Positions 35,749 to 44,084 of a stretch of 47,600 nt of DNA are shown here, piece after piece; position 1 is the stretch's first letter, and each line of letters begins with the position of its first letter. Below the pieces are notes generated by a model. The model was given only the letters and a program-made list of their open reading frames with translations. It was not told where the DNA came from and made no database searches. The DNA lies in assembly GCA_937773605.1 (NCBI GenBank), contig CALJVP010000015.1, positions 1-47,600 of the forward strand. Direction: 5' to 3'. Origin of the DNA: an uncultured SAR86 cluster bacterium. Its GTDB lineage: Bacteria > Pseudomonadota > Gammaproteobacteria > Magnimaribacterales > Magnimaribacteraceae. The position numbers were made by a program, and so were the translations under genes.

Positions 35749-36690
35749 TTATGCCTCGGGATCAAAAACTACTTTTATGCTTTTTAAACTCTTGTCTTGA
35801 GCAACTCTAAATGCCTCTTCTGCATCTTCCAAAGAAAATCTATGAGTTATCATTGCATCTCCTATCTCAGGATTTAATGCTAATAACTTGGCCGCCTGTT
35901 CAAAATCTTTTACACCAGAAGACGCTCCGTACATGATGGAAGGAAAAAGTTTAATTTCATTCATGATTATTTTCATGCCCGGTAACAAAATACCCTCCAT
36001 GGGTATACCCAGTAAAACTATCCAAGAGCCTGGCTTTGCTGTCCGAGCACTCAGCCCTAGAGTTTCCTTTGTACCAACGCAATCTATTACGCGATCATAA
36101 AGGCCATCGACAAGTCCAGCTCCTAATTTATTACCGGCTTCTTTTTGATGATCGTATCGTGCATGTAAATCAACCTGACACCCAATAAATTTAGCAGCTG
36201 CTACAGCTGCGAGGCCTATAGTGCCACCTCCAATGACAGCAACTTTATGAGTTGCCTGTGTTTTTGTTCTTATAAATCCGTGTAAAGCAACGGCTAACGG
36301 CTCTATCAAGCAAGCATCCTTCAATAAGATTTTCTTGTCTAGCGGGATTAAACAATTCTCAGGTACCATTATCTGTTCTGCCATCCCTCCATTTATACTC
36401 ATGCCCATGCCCTGAAAATCTTCTTTGCATAAATGGTAATCTCCTGACTTACAGTTATCGCAAAGCTGACAAGAGATTATTGGTTCAATAGCAACAGGAG
36501 TTCCGTTTGGTGTAATCCCTGCAATTTCATGCCCAGCAACGTGGGGTGAATGAGCACCGGCATTTAGTAAGTGAAGATCGCTGCCGCAGATTCCAGCCGA
36601 GCTTATGTTCACTAAAACACCCTCACCTTCTGGCTGTTCTACATTTGTGGTAAAAACTTTTCCTTCAGAGTAAGAGACGGCCCTCATCAA
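35749..36690 (-). CDS. Zinc-dependent medium-chain dehydrogenase
   Basis: A 313-residue alcohol/polyol dehydrogenase. Catalytic zinc: C35 in SAGICGSDLH and H54-E55 in AGHEIAG. Structural zinc: C74, C77, C80, C88 in CQLCDNCKSGDYHLC. Rossmann motif: VIGGGTIGLAAVAAAK. The family normally has about 340 residues; this one is slightly shorter. It overlaps the serine hydrolase by 4 bases. An NAD(P)-linked oxidation of an alcohol is expected; substrate unknown. Confidence 0.87.
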   Translation of the reverse strand: MMRAVSYSEGKVFTTNVEQPEGEGVLVNISSAGICGSDLHLLNAGAHSPHVAGHEIAGITPNGTPVAIEPIISCQLCDNCKSGDYHLCKEDFQGMGMSINGGMAEQIMVPENCLIPLDKKILLKDACLIEPLAVALHGFIRTKTQATHKVAVIGGGTIGLAAVAAAKFIGCQVDLHARYDHQKEAGNKLGAGLVDGLYDRVIDCVGTKETLGLSARTAKPGSWIVLLGIPMEGILLPGMKIIMNEIKLFPSIMYGASSGVKDFEQAAKLLALNPEIGDAMITHRFSLEDAEEAFRVAQDKSLKSIKVVFDPEA

Positions 36691-37904
36691 GAAATATTTA
36701 AAGTCTTGTAAACTGATTCAGCTACGTCTGTTGCAGTTTTCCAGGCAGTTATGCCAGGGTGCATCTGATTCATTGTAAAACCAAGAGATATTTTATTATC
36801 TGGATCTGCAAAACCCAGAGAACCTCCTGCTCCACCATGGCCCATTGCATCTTTATTGGGTCCCATGCTGACATCTTCTGTTCCAAGCATGAAACCTAGG
36901 CCAAATCGCGTATGTAACTGTCCTAAAACTAAATCTTTTCCATCAGATTCGGTTTGTCTAGCCATCTCTATGGTTTCTTGACTAAGAACGTGAACACCAT
37001 CTCTTGATCCTCCAATGGCTAAGGCTCCGTATAATTTTGCTATTGAGCGTGCTGTTCCATGACCATTCGCAGCAGGTATTTCTGCTTTTCTCCATTTAGC
37101 AGTATTGGCTTCCATTTCTCCAGTCTGCATAGACATCTTAGGATTGTTAAAAGCTGCACCTGCTGGAGTTGTTGGATCTGTGAAATCAAATAGCATCTTA
37201 AGAGATCCAGGGGCTAGTGATTTAGGAAGTTTTAATAAAATGGGCATTAATATCTTTTGAAGGAGGCCCGGTTTATCTGGGTTTATGTCAGTAACTCTAT
37301 TGAATTTATCTTCTGGCAATCCTATCCAAAAATCTAAATTTAATGGCACTGCTATTTCATCATTAAAATATTGACCTATGGACTTTCCAGATACTCTCCT
37401 TACAACCTCTCCTACGAGATGTCCGTAAGTAATGGCATGGTAGCCATGGGCAGTGCCAGGTTCCCAAAAAGGTTCCTGCTTAGCTAATTCTGAGCAAATT
37501 AACTCCCAGTCTGCAAAGGAGCCTTGATCTAGAGGTTCTCGTACCCCACATAGACCAGATTTATGACACAACAAGTATCTAACAGGAATAGTTTCTTTTC
37601 CACTAGCAGCGAATTCAGGCCAATATTGTGAGACAGGAGCATCAAGATCAATTAGGCCTTTTTCAACAAGTTGCAACAGACACATGGCTGCCATCCCTTT
37701 AGTTGTTGAGAAGACATTCACAATCGTGTCTTCCTTCCATTCTTTTGTCTTATCAAGATCTGCATGACCACCCCACAAATCTAAAACCACTTCACCTTCA
37801 ACTTCCATAGTAATTGCACAACCCAGTTCAAATCCTGAATCGATACTCTCTTCAAAGACTTTTTTTGCTTCTATAAATCTTTCATCACAGTATCCATTTA
37901 CCAT
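36687..37904 (-). CDS. Serine hydrolase of the beta-lactamase/EstB esterase family
   Basis: A 405-residue cytoplasmic hydrolase (no signal peptide). The catalytic S66-x-x-K69 lies in NVFSTTKGM, followed by the Tyr motif in HGYHAITYGHLVG and a C-terminal MGHGGAGGSLGFADPDNKIS that fills the KTG-like position. These match class C-like esterases such as EstB and lactone/ester hydrolases rather than true beta-lactamases. It precedes the zinc dehydrogenase in the same operon-like run, so it could release an alcohol substrate for it; inference only. Confidence 0.85.
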   Translation of the reverse strand: MVNGYCDERFIEAKKVFEESIDSGFELGCAITMEVEGEVVLDLWGGHADLDKTKEWKEDTIVNVFSTTKGMAAMCLLQLVEKGLIDLDAPVSQYWPEFAASGKETIPVRYLLCHKSGLCGVREPLDQGSFADWELICSELAKQEPFWEPGTAHGYHAITYGHLVGEVVRRVSGKSIGQYFNDEIAVPLNLDFWIGLPEDKFNRVTDINPDKPGLLQKILMPILLKLPKSLAPGSLKMLFDFTDPTTPAGAAFNNPKMSMQTGEMEANTAKWRKAEIPAANGHGTARSIAKLYGALAIGGSRDGVHVLSQETIEMARQTESDGKDLVLGQLHTRFGLGFMLGTEDVSMGPNKDAMGHGGAGGSLGFADPDNKISLGFTMNQMHPGITAWKTATDVAESVYKTLNIS

Positions 37905-37927
37905 AGGTATCTCCTTTTTTTATTATT

Positions 37928-38797
37928 TTATCTTTTTGAAGGCCACAAAATCAATTGACGTGTCTTAGACATGTAGTCTTGATAATCGGGTCTTTTTAGC
38001 ATGCTTCTTTCGTCCATCATTGAGCAAGTTATTAAAGAAAACATTAAGTTCATTATCAAGGGACAAACAAATAGTGGCCAGTAATTAATATCAAGGCTGA
38101 TGGTCATAAAATAGATGCCCCACCAAAATAAAATTTCACCAAGATAGTTGGGATGACGAGAATATGACCAGAGTCCTTTATCCATGGTCTGATCGTTATT
38201 ATTGCTATCTTTTTTAAAAGCATGCATCTGTTCATCTGCCCATGTTTCGAGAACAACAGCTAGGATCGTAAAAATACTGGCTACATAGAGCAAAGGAGTT
38301 ACGTTAGTAACAGACACGGACAGAGCGTAATAAGCTGGTAGTAATGACAAATTAACTTGTAACGTAGGATAAACATGAATCCCGAACAAATCTATCAATC
38401 CAGAGAAAGGCTTTTCTTTAAGATTGATATATCTAAAATCTTCATCTTGAAGTCCTTTCCAAGATCGCATCCAATTAATAGTCAGTCTGAAAGACCACAA
38501 TAAAATTGGAACAATGATTAGAGCAATCTTTTCTAAATTGATTTCTTGAGATTCAGGCCAAAAAGCAAGGTAGAAAACTATTGGAGCTGGAGCAACAGAC
38601 CAAAAAGGGTCATACAAACTTGAGTTTTTATAAAATCTACTAGCAGCAAACACGACTATAGTTGCCGTTAGATGCGCTATTAAAATCATCAACCATTCAT
38701 TAAGAAAAGTAAATTTGCTGGCCATAAGCACTGCACAAAACAGACTCAGGCTGTAAACAGCTAAGGTTATTAATAAACCCTTAAGTTTGTTGCTCAT
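37928..38797 (-). CDS. DUF1295 membrane reductase (steroid 5-alpha-reductase-like)
   Basis: A 289-residue membrane protein with several hydrophobic segments: about 10-28, 35-55, 67-81, 85-108 and 230-260. The family core is DKGLWSYSRHPNYLGEILFW near 210-230, with NWMRSWKGLQDEDFRY upstream. This fold reduces double bonds of steroid-like lipids or methylates membrane lipids in relatives, but DUF1295 members mostly lack an assigned substrate. It lies three bases after the SDR stop. Confidence 0.87.
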   Translation of the reverse strand: MSNKLKGLLITLAVYSLSLFCAVLMASKFTFLNEWLMILIAHLTATIVVFAASRFYKNSSLYDPFWSVAPAPIVFYLAFWPESQEINLEKIALIIVPILLWSFRLTINWMRSWKGLQDEDFRYINLKEKPFSGLIDLFGIHVYPTLQVNLSLLPAYYALSVSVTNVTPLLYVASIFTILAVVLETWADEQMHAFKKDSNNNDQTMDKGLWSYSRHPNYLGEILFWWGIYFMTISLDINYWPLFVCPLIMNLMFSLITCSMMDERSMLKRPDYQDYMSKTRQLILWPSKR

Positions 38798-38800
38798 TTA

Positions 38801-39598
38801 TTAAGAGCTTGCTACAACCCCACCATCACAAGTGATGGTTTGACCTACTGTATACGCACCTGCTCTTGAACTTAGAAATATAGCTAGTCCTGCTATATCT
38901 TCAGCAGTACCTACCCTGCCTCTTGGGTTGGTATCTCCAACGACACTCCAATCAATATCAACGTCTCCACCTGAACCAACACCCGTACTTAACATCCAAG
39001 TTGGGAAAGGTCCTGGAGCTATGGCATTGACAATAATATGGTCCTTCACAAGACTCGCAGCAAGCACCCTTGTTAAATGATGCAAGGCAGCTTTTGAAGG
39101 GCCATAAGAAAAGGCGTCAAAAAGACCAGTTTTAATTCCATCGATAGATCCAATGTTAATGACTCTTGCAGGATCTTCGGCATTTCCTGAAGCTTTGAGA
39201 AGAGGAAGTAATTTTTGAGTTAAAAAGAATACTCCTTTGACGTTAGTGTCCATTACTTTATCCCAACCTTTTTCTGAATACTCTTCTATTGGTTCGCCCC
39301 AAGAAGCACCAGCATTGTTTACAAGAATGTCTAAACTGCCCTCGTCTTCTTTTATCTTAGAAACCAAAGCTGCTATTCCATCTAAATTCGATAAATCAGC
39401 AGGAATTGAAATGCAGTTACCTTCGTACTCTTTACTCAATCTTTCAGCTGTAGCATCGCATGTTTCTGCTTTACGTGAACTTATATAAACTTTTGCTCCA
39501 TTAGCCAGGTAACCAGCAGCAATCATCTCCCCAATTCCTCTTGATCCACCGGTTACAAGAGCAACTTTGCCTTTTACTGAAAATAAATCCTTCATCAT
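38801..39598 (-). CDS. Short-chain dehydrogenase/reductase
   Basis: A 265-residue SDR and the first gene of the minus-strand run. TGGSRGIGEM near residues 16-25, NNAGASWGEP, INIGSIDGIKTG and the catalytic YGPSKAALHH, then a NAIAPGPFPTWM and a C-terminal GQTITCDGGV. Similar proteins reduce or oxidise short hydroxy-compounds, including 3-oxoacyl chains, but a FabG role is unlikely given fabG elsewhere. The intergenic gap to the divergent secreted protein gene is 73 bases. Confidence 0.87.
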   Translation of the reverse strand: MMKDLFSVKGKVALVTGGSRGIGEMIAAGYLANGAKVYISSRKAETCDATAERLSKEYEGNCISIPADLSNLDGIAALVSKIKEDEGSLDILVNNAGASWGEPIEEYSEKGWDKVMDTNVKGVFFLTQKLLPLLKASGNAEDPARVINIGSIDGIKTGLFDAFSYGPSKAALHHLTRVLAASLVKDHIIVNAIAPGPFPTWMLSTGVGSGGDVDIDWSVVGDTNPRGRVGTAEDIAGLAIFLSSRAGAYTVGQTITCDGGVVASS

Positions 39599-39671
39599 GA
39601 CTCCTTTTTTTAACTTTACTTTATCAATACATTGCCTAGTATAAATTAACTTAATGAACTACGGAGGTTCT

Positions 39672-40358
39672 ATGAAACAAATTTTACTATCTTTATTTCT
39701 CGTCTTGTCTTTAAGCGCTTACAGCGCTCATCACGAAGAAGGTGAAGTAAAAAATCAATTCCAACTTCTTTCAACGTATGAAATTGCAGCCGGCCAAAAT
39801 CCACAAGACTTGGCTGAAGAACTAATGGAAATGCAAAAGAATCAAGAAAGTTATGGTTATAACAATTGTGGAGTTTATCGACACCAATTCGGTGCAATGA
39901 GAGGTTTCTATACTTATTGTAACTTTGATGACATGAAGCAATTTGCTGCTGTAATGAAAAAATCCATTGCTGCTCAATCTAGTGATCCATCTCCCGTGCA
40001 AAGTTATGCTTCTCATAGCGATAACATTGTTGCAGTCCTTGAGAGAAACTTAACAGAGGCTCCTAATTATATTCTTAATTCAGAATATAATTTTGGTCCT
40101 TACCTCACTGCCAATGAGCAACTTGATAGAGCGAATAAATTATACGATGTCTATAAAGAAGGTTTCGGCGCATGCAATCTAACTCAGCATCGTTACGGAC
40201 CTGAATATTCCTTTTACATAGTTTGTGGATTTGATGATTTTGATGATTTTGCAGAAAAATCTGCAAAAACAGATTCTATTTACGAAAAGAGTCTCATGGA
40301 TGAAAAATTAGATATTAAGGTCCATTCAGACAATATGTTGATAAAGGTGATGGATTAA
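39672..40358 (+). CDS. Secreted protein of two Cys/His-patterned repeats, unknown function
   Basis: A 228-residue protein with a signal peptide (residues 1-18, cleavage after SAYSA-like). Not recognised. It consists of two repeats of about 100 residues. Each contains C-x4-H-x2-G-x4-FY-x2-C-x-FDD with identical spacing: C66, H71, G74, F79-Y80, C83, F85-D86-D87 and C168, H173, G176, F181-Y182, C185, F187-D188-D189. Each is followed about 32 residues later by HSDN (115-118, 218-221). Start 39672 is preferred over the upstream ATG at 39654 because GGAGG precedes it and the signal then begins properly. Confidence 0.8.
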   Translation: MKQILLSLFLVLSLSAYSAHHEEGEVKNQFQLLSTYEIAAGQNPQDLAEELMEMQKNQESYGYNNCGVYRHQFGAMRGFYTYCNFDDMKQFAAVMKKSIAAQSSDPSPVQSYASHSDNIVAVLERNLTEAPNYILNSEYNFGPYLTANEQLDRANKLYDVYKEGFGACNLTQHRYGPEYSFYIVCGFDDFDDFAEKSAKTDSIYEKSLMDEKLDIKVHSDNMLIKVMD

Positions 40359-40367
40359 TGAGTAACT

Positions 40368-40395
40368 GGGCGGCGCACTAGTTGTCGCCCTTTTT
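40368..40395 (+). terminator. Rho-independent terminator after the secreted repeat protein
   Basis: GGGCGgC and GtCGCCC (7 pairs, one G-T) at 40368-40374 and 40384-40390 enclose a nine-base loop, followed by TTTTT at 40391-40395. It lies ten bases after the stop of the 39672-40358 gene. The stop codon of the opposite-strand 58-residue ORF lies inside the same structure. Confidence 0.75.
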
Positions 40396-40554
40396 GCCTC
40401 TTTTAAACTTATCTGGATTTGAAATATCTGTTATAAATTTTGCTATTGTATCTATACCTGATACCACAAATTCTTCTACCATCTTAGATTTATTAATTAC
40501 ATTCTCCTCAACTTGCTTAGCTCGATCAGAGTATTTCGTATCTTCATTCTCCAT
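40378..40554 (-). CDS. Small 58-residue hypothetical protein
   Basis: ATG at 40554 to TAG at 40378, 58 residues, beginning MENEDTKYSDRAKQVEENVI and ending KFKRGKKGDN. It is a charged, helix-rich protein. The N-terminal half is acidic, the C-terminal tail is Lys/Arg/Gly-rich. Not recognised. It fits a small cytoplasmic protein, but no Shine-Dalgarno sequence is clear. It lies between two plus-strand genes, and its 3' end shares the terminator at 40368-40395. Confidence 0.5.
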   Translation of the reverse strand: MENEDTKYSDRAKQVEENVINKSKMVEEFVVSGIDTIAKFITDISNPDKFKRGKKGDN

Positions 40555-40600
40555 TTTTTTAGATTACATCAATAACTCAGTTAATTGTTAAAATATCGTT

Positions 40601-41002
40601 ATGAAATTTATTAATGCAAATAAAAATTTTGATGAATCTTTAAAAATTCTCGCCATTAAAATCAAAGAACTCGAAGAAAAATCGATGTCTTTAATTATCT
40701 ATCAAAGCCTTAATGGGTATAAAGCTAATGCAAAGCAAATTATCAATGCACAAGAAGACATAAGCCCTTTATTAGAATTCTTAAATCTTGAACACGATAA
40801 GAACTCTATGGTTCTATCAGATGACGAAGAAAGTTTATCCGGAGAATCTGTTCAAAGGATGTACATCCTTTCCATGCCTTTTTTAAGCAATAATGAAGAG
40901 GACTCAATCAATAGATATCACCATGAATCATTGCAAGATGTGAATTTACTGAATGTTCTTACAATTCAATACAAGAACTATTTTTTAAATATTGTAGAGT
41001 GA
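40601..41002 (+). CDS. Hypothetical protein, 133 residues
   Basis: Not recognised. No signal peptide or membrane segment, so probably cytoplasmic. The first 40 residues are a Lys/Glu-rich helix (FDESLKILAIKIKELEEKSM), a middle portion is acidic (SDDEESLSGES), and the end is Asn/Tyr-rich. It starts 46 bases after the divergent 58-residue ORF and converges with the methyltransferase gene. Confidence 0.5.
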   Translation: MKFINANKNFDESLKILAIKIKELEEKSMSLIIYQSLNGYKANAKQIINAQEDISPLLEFLNLEHDKNSMVLSDDEESLSGESVQRMYILSMPFLSNNEEDSINRYHHESLQDVNLLNVLTIQYKNYFLNIVE

Positions 41003-41014
41003 ATCTTAGGATTT

Positions 41015-41791
41015 CTATTTTTTAAACAGAAGAGTCATTCTGTCGCTCTCACCAATATTCTTATATTTCTCCTTATCTTTTTCTTTTAGTCGATAAGATG
41101 GAGGCAGTGTCCAAACTCCTCTCGGGTGATCTTTGGTGTCTTTAGGGTTCGCATTAATTTCTGATTTAGCCACAAACTTAAAGCCATGTTTCTCAGCTAT
41201 TTTGATAGCTAATTCTTCCGTTACGTAGCCACTTTTCTTCATTACTTCCATAGAAGTTCCTGGTTTAGCACGATGCTCTACGATCCCAAAAACCCCTCCT
41301 GGTTTTAAAGCTTTATAAGAATTACTAAAAATTAAGTCCATTTGAGGCCCTAACCAGTTATGAAGATTACGAAATGTTATAACAGCATCAATGGAGGAAG
41401 GTTCTGCAAGCTCAGAATCTATATTAACCAATTCAACTCTTCCGTATACCGGACTTGATTCCATTTTCTCTTCAAACCTGCCCCTCGATCTAGCGTAATA
41501 ATCTCCTGCATCTGGATTAAAATGAGCAGCAATAAGGGTTCCAGGATAATGGATATAGTTAGCAAGTATTTCTGTATACCAACCTCCACCTGGAGAAAGT
41601 TCTACAACTGTCATGTCTGACTTTATTCCAAAAAAAGAAATTGTTTGATTGGGGTGCCTCGCACTGTCCCTCAAAATATTTTTTGCAGATCTGTCGTCAC
41701 TGCTGATTGCTTTTTCTAAACTATGAGACTGAATGACACTAAAGGAAAGTGCTATAACTACCGGAAGAAGGGATTTATATAATTTATTCAT
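41015..41791 (-). CDS. Exported SAM-methyltransferase-like protein
   Basis: A 258-residue protein with a methyltransferase fold and motif I VVELSPGGGWYTEIL near residues 62-76, then VITFRNLHNWLGPQMDLIFS and LKPGGVFGIVEHR in post-motif positions. It resembles the predicted methyltransferase COG4798 group. The first 24 residues (KSLLPVVIALSFSVIQSHS) look like a cleavable signal peptide, so it would function in the periplasm, where SAM is not known to be available. It is the last gene after the VWA gene (21 bases). Confidence 0.8.
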   Translation of the reverse strand: MNKLYKSLLPVVIALSFSVIQSHSLEKAISSDDRSAKNILRDSARHPNQTISFFGIKSDMTVVELSPGGGWYTEILANYIHYPGTLIAAHFNPDAGDYYARSRGRFEEKMESSPVYGRVELVNIDSELAEPSSIDAVITFRNLHNWLGPQMDLIFSNSYKALKPGGVFGIVEHRAKPGTSMEVMKKSGYVTEELAIKIAEKHGFKFVAKSEINANPKDTKDHPRGVWTLPPSYRLKEKDKEKYKNIGESDRMTLLFKK

Positions 41792-41812
41792 AAGGTTTAT
41801 TTTAATTAATTA

Positions 41813-43147
41813 TTAAATTGCTGTTCTAAGAAGAGTCGCTATAACTCTCTCCAGCTGATCTATTGAGCCACATTGAAACACTTTAGTGCAATAAGCAGAA
41901 TAGTTTTTCATCACAGAGTCACCTGTATTCCATCGGTACTTACCTTCAGGATTTAACCAATAAACTTGCTTCGCTCTTTCGTAGACTAATTTCATTAGAT
42001 GTGCTTTTTCAGGACCGAAGTTATTTCTGGCATCACCCAATATCACTACGGTTGTTTTTTTATCAATGTCGTCTAAACAAAGGCTCACAAAATCAGAGAG
42101 GGCTTGACCGTAATCAGTAGACCCTCCTCCATGTTTTTGTAGAGCTTTTTCTATTGCCGGCTCTAATTGAGCATCTTTGAAATCCTGAGTAACTTCACCT
42201 AAATTAGAAGAAAAAACAAAAGCCCTTATTTTTGATACGACCTCGGTAAGACTAAATAAAAACATCAACATAAAACGAGCATAAGCACCAACTGAACCAC
42301 TTACATCACAGATAACCAAGATTTTAGGTTTATCAACTTTTTTGTATGACCACCTCAAGTTAAATAAAATCCCTTGGTTAACCCAATTGTCTCTGAGGGT
42401 TTTCCTTATATCCAACTTTCCACGTCTAAAGTTTTTCTTCCTTCTGGAGTGCATATTGGCTAATTTTTTAGCCATTCTTCTAACTAGGGAATGCACTTCT
42501 TGTAAATAGGATCTATCAATTTGAGCCATGTTCATTGATTTAAAGACCTGTTCTCTTAATTGCTCGCCGGAAACATCTCCGTGAAGCAAGAACTGTTGTT
42601 GCACAAAATCAGAAACTCGCTCCCTAAGCCCGGTTAATTGTGATCTGAGTTGTTGTTCTAAATCAGAAGGAGTGTCGCCATCATTCTGAGATCCCATTTG
42701 CATGATTTCATCTTCAAGCTTGCCTACTCCCATTTGTTCAAGAATTCTTCTTGTAAATACAGATCGCTGAGTAAAGTATTTTATTTCTCTAATTTCTGAT
42801 TCTTCTCCAGCTTCAGCTATTGCCAACATTATTTCTGCTTGTGACCCTTCCATTAAAGTTTTAGCAAGGTCTGAAGAGTCGTTGTTAGCCTTTTGGTTTT
42901 TGTCAGGTAAATCAACTTCGACAGCAGCCTTTATTTCATCTGTAAAAAAATCATCAAAACAAGAACTAAATTTATCTTTTTCTTCTGGAGTTTTTGGCAA
43001 CACTATTGATAGGGTTCTTTTAAGTAGGTCTTTATTTCCGTAGCCAACCCTATCAACCACTTCCATGGCATCTAGAGTTTCTGCAGGCGAAACTCTTACA
43101 TTTGCGTTTCTTAACGCCTTAACAAAATCAGTTAATACTCTTTCCAC
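41813..43147 (-). CDS. VWA-domain protein (CoxE-like), partner of MoxR
   Basis: A 444-residue protein whose C-terminal half is a von Willebrand A domain with the metal site D281-x-S283-x-S285 in ICDVSGSVGAYARF, then GGGSTDYGQALSDF and VVILGDARNN. The N-terminal half is helical and highly charged, with an SRRKKNFRRGKLDIRKT segment before the VWA domain. The start overlaps the end of the MoxR ATPase gene by 20 bases. MoxR-VWA pairs act as chaperones that activate or mature partner enzymes; the CoxD/CoxE pair is the known example. Partner unknown. Confidence 0.88.
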   Translation of the reverse strand: MERVLTDFVKALRNANVRVSPAETLDAMEVVDRVGYGNKDLLKRTLSIVLPKTPEEKDKFSSCFDDFFTDEIKAAVEVDLPDKNQKANNDSSDLAKTLMEGSQAEIMLAIAEAGEESEIREIKYFTQRSVFTRRILEQMGVGKLEDEIMQMGSQNDGDTPSDLEQQLRSQLTGLRERVSDFVQQQFLLHGDVSGEQLREQVFKSMNMAQIDRSYLQEVHSLVRRMAKKLANMHSRRKKNFRRGKLDIRKTLRDNWVNQGILFNLRWSYKKVDKPKILVICDVSGSVGAYARFMLMFLFSLTEVVSKIRAFVFSSNLGEVTQDFKDAQLEPAIEKALQKHGGGSTDYGQALSDFVSLCLDDIDKKTTVVILGDARNNFGPEKAHLMKLVYERAKQVYWLNPEGKYRWNTGDSVMKNYSAYCTKVFQCGSIDQLERVIATLLRTAI

Positions 43148-44084
43148 TAGGTGATCCCATTGAATCTGATATTAATCTAGGAACTTCTTTAGCAACAACT
43201 TCAATGTCTTGCTGGTGTTTTAATAAAACATTTAAAGTATCTGTAGCTAGTTGAGCATCCAGTTCTTCGCTGTTTAAAAGAATAAGTGTTTTAGCCCAAT
43301 CAATGGTTTCACTAATTGCAGGTTGCTTCTTTAAATCTAGTTCCCTTATGCCTTGCACAAAAGCTACAAGTTGTTTTTGTAGAGATTTTTTAATTTCAGG
43401 AACTCTAGCTTGTATAATCTGCCTTTCTAATTTTGCTTCTGGAAAAGGTATATAGAGATGTAAGCAACGTCTTTTAAGCGCATCACCAATCTCTCGGCTG
43501 TTATTACTAGTAAGCATTACTAAAGGTTTAACTTTAGCTTTCCTTACTCCAAGTTCAGGAATAGATATTTGAAATTCAGATAAAATTTCTAACAACAGAG
43601 CTTCAAACTCTTCATCTGCCTTGTCAACTTCATCTATTAGTAGAACTGCACCAGTTTCAGTCGTGAGAGCCTGCAAAAGTGGTCGTGTTTCCAAAAAATC
43701 TTCTGAAAAGAAGATATCTTCAAAATCCATAAGTCGGCTAAGAGATTCTTTTAACCCCTTGGCTCCTTCAAGAACATCCTGCATTTGCTCCTTTAAAATT
43801 TGGGTATAGAGAAGCTGTTTACCGTAACGCCATTCATATAGAGCTTTTGATTCATCCAAACCTTCGTAACATTGCAATCGAATAATTTCTTGTTGAAAGT
43901 GAAGAGCTGCAGTGTTCGCTAATTCAGTCTTTCCTACTCCAGGAGGTCCCTCGATTAAAATTGGTTTCTCTAACTGAGAAGCAAGATAAACAGCAGTTGC
44001 GATTTGCTCACTACAGATATATCCATGCTTTGAAAAACCTTCCGTAATTTCCTTAATACTCTTTTCTGGTCCATCACTCATCAA
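43128..44084 (-). CDS. MoxR-family AAA ATPase
   Basis: A 318-residue AAA+ chaperone. P-loop GPPGVGKT at 46-53, Walker B LLIDEVDKAD near 148-157, sensor MLTSNNSREI and arginine finger DALKRRCLH. These identify the MoxR/CoxD group, which pairs with VWA proteins. It overlaps the hydrolase gene upstream by 4 bases and the VWA gene downstream by 20 bases, so the two proteins are coupled. Confidence 0.9.
   Translation of the reverse strand: MMSDGPEKSIKEITEGFSKHGYICSEQIATAVYLASQLEKPILIEGPPGVGKTELANTAALHFQQEIIRLQCYEGLDESKALYEWRYGKQLLYTQILKEQMQDVLEGAKGLKESLSRLMDFEDIFFSEDFLETRPLLQALTTETGAVLLIDEVDKADEEFEALLLEILSEFQISIPELGVRKAKVKPLVMLTSNNSREIGDALKRRCLHLYIPFPEAKLERQIIQARVPEIKKSLQKQLVAFVQGIRELDLKKQPAISETIDWAKTLILLNSEELDAQLATDTLNVLLKHQQDIEVVAKEVPRLISDSMGSPSGKSIN

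Noticed and set aside
36687-37904. Antibiotic resistance beta-lactamase
   Set aside because: SxxK is present but no signal peptide and the Tyr motif and length match EstB-like esterases, so a resistance role is not supported.
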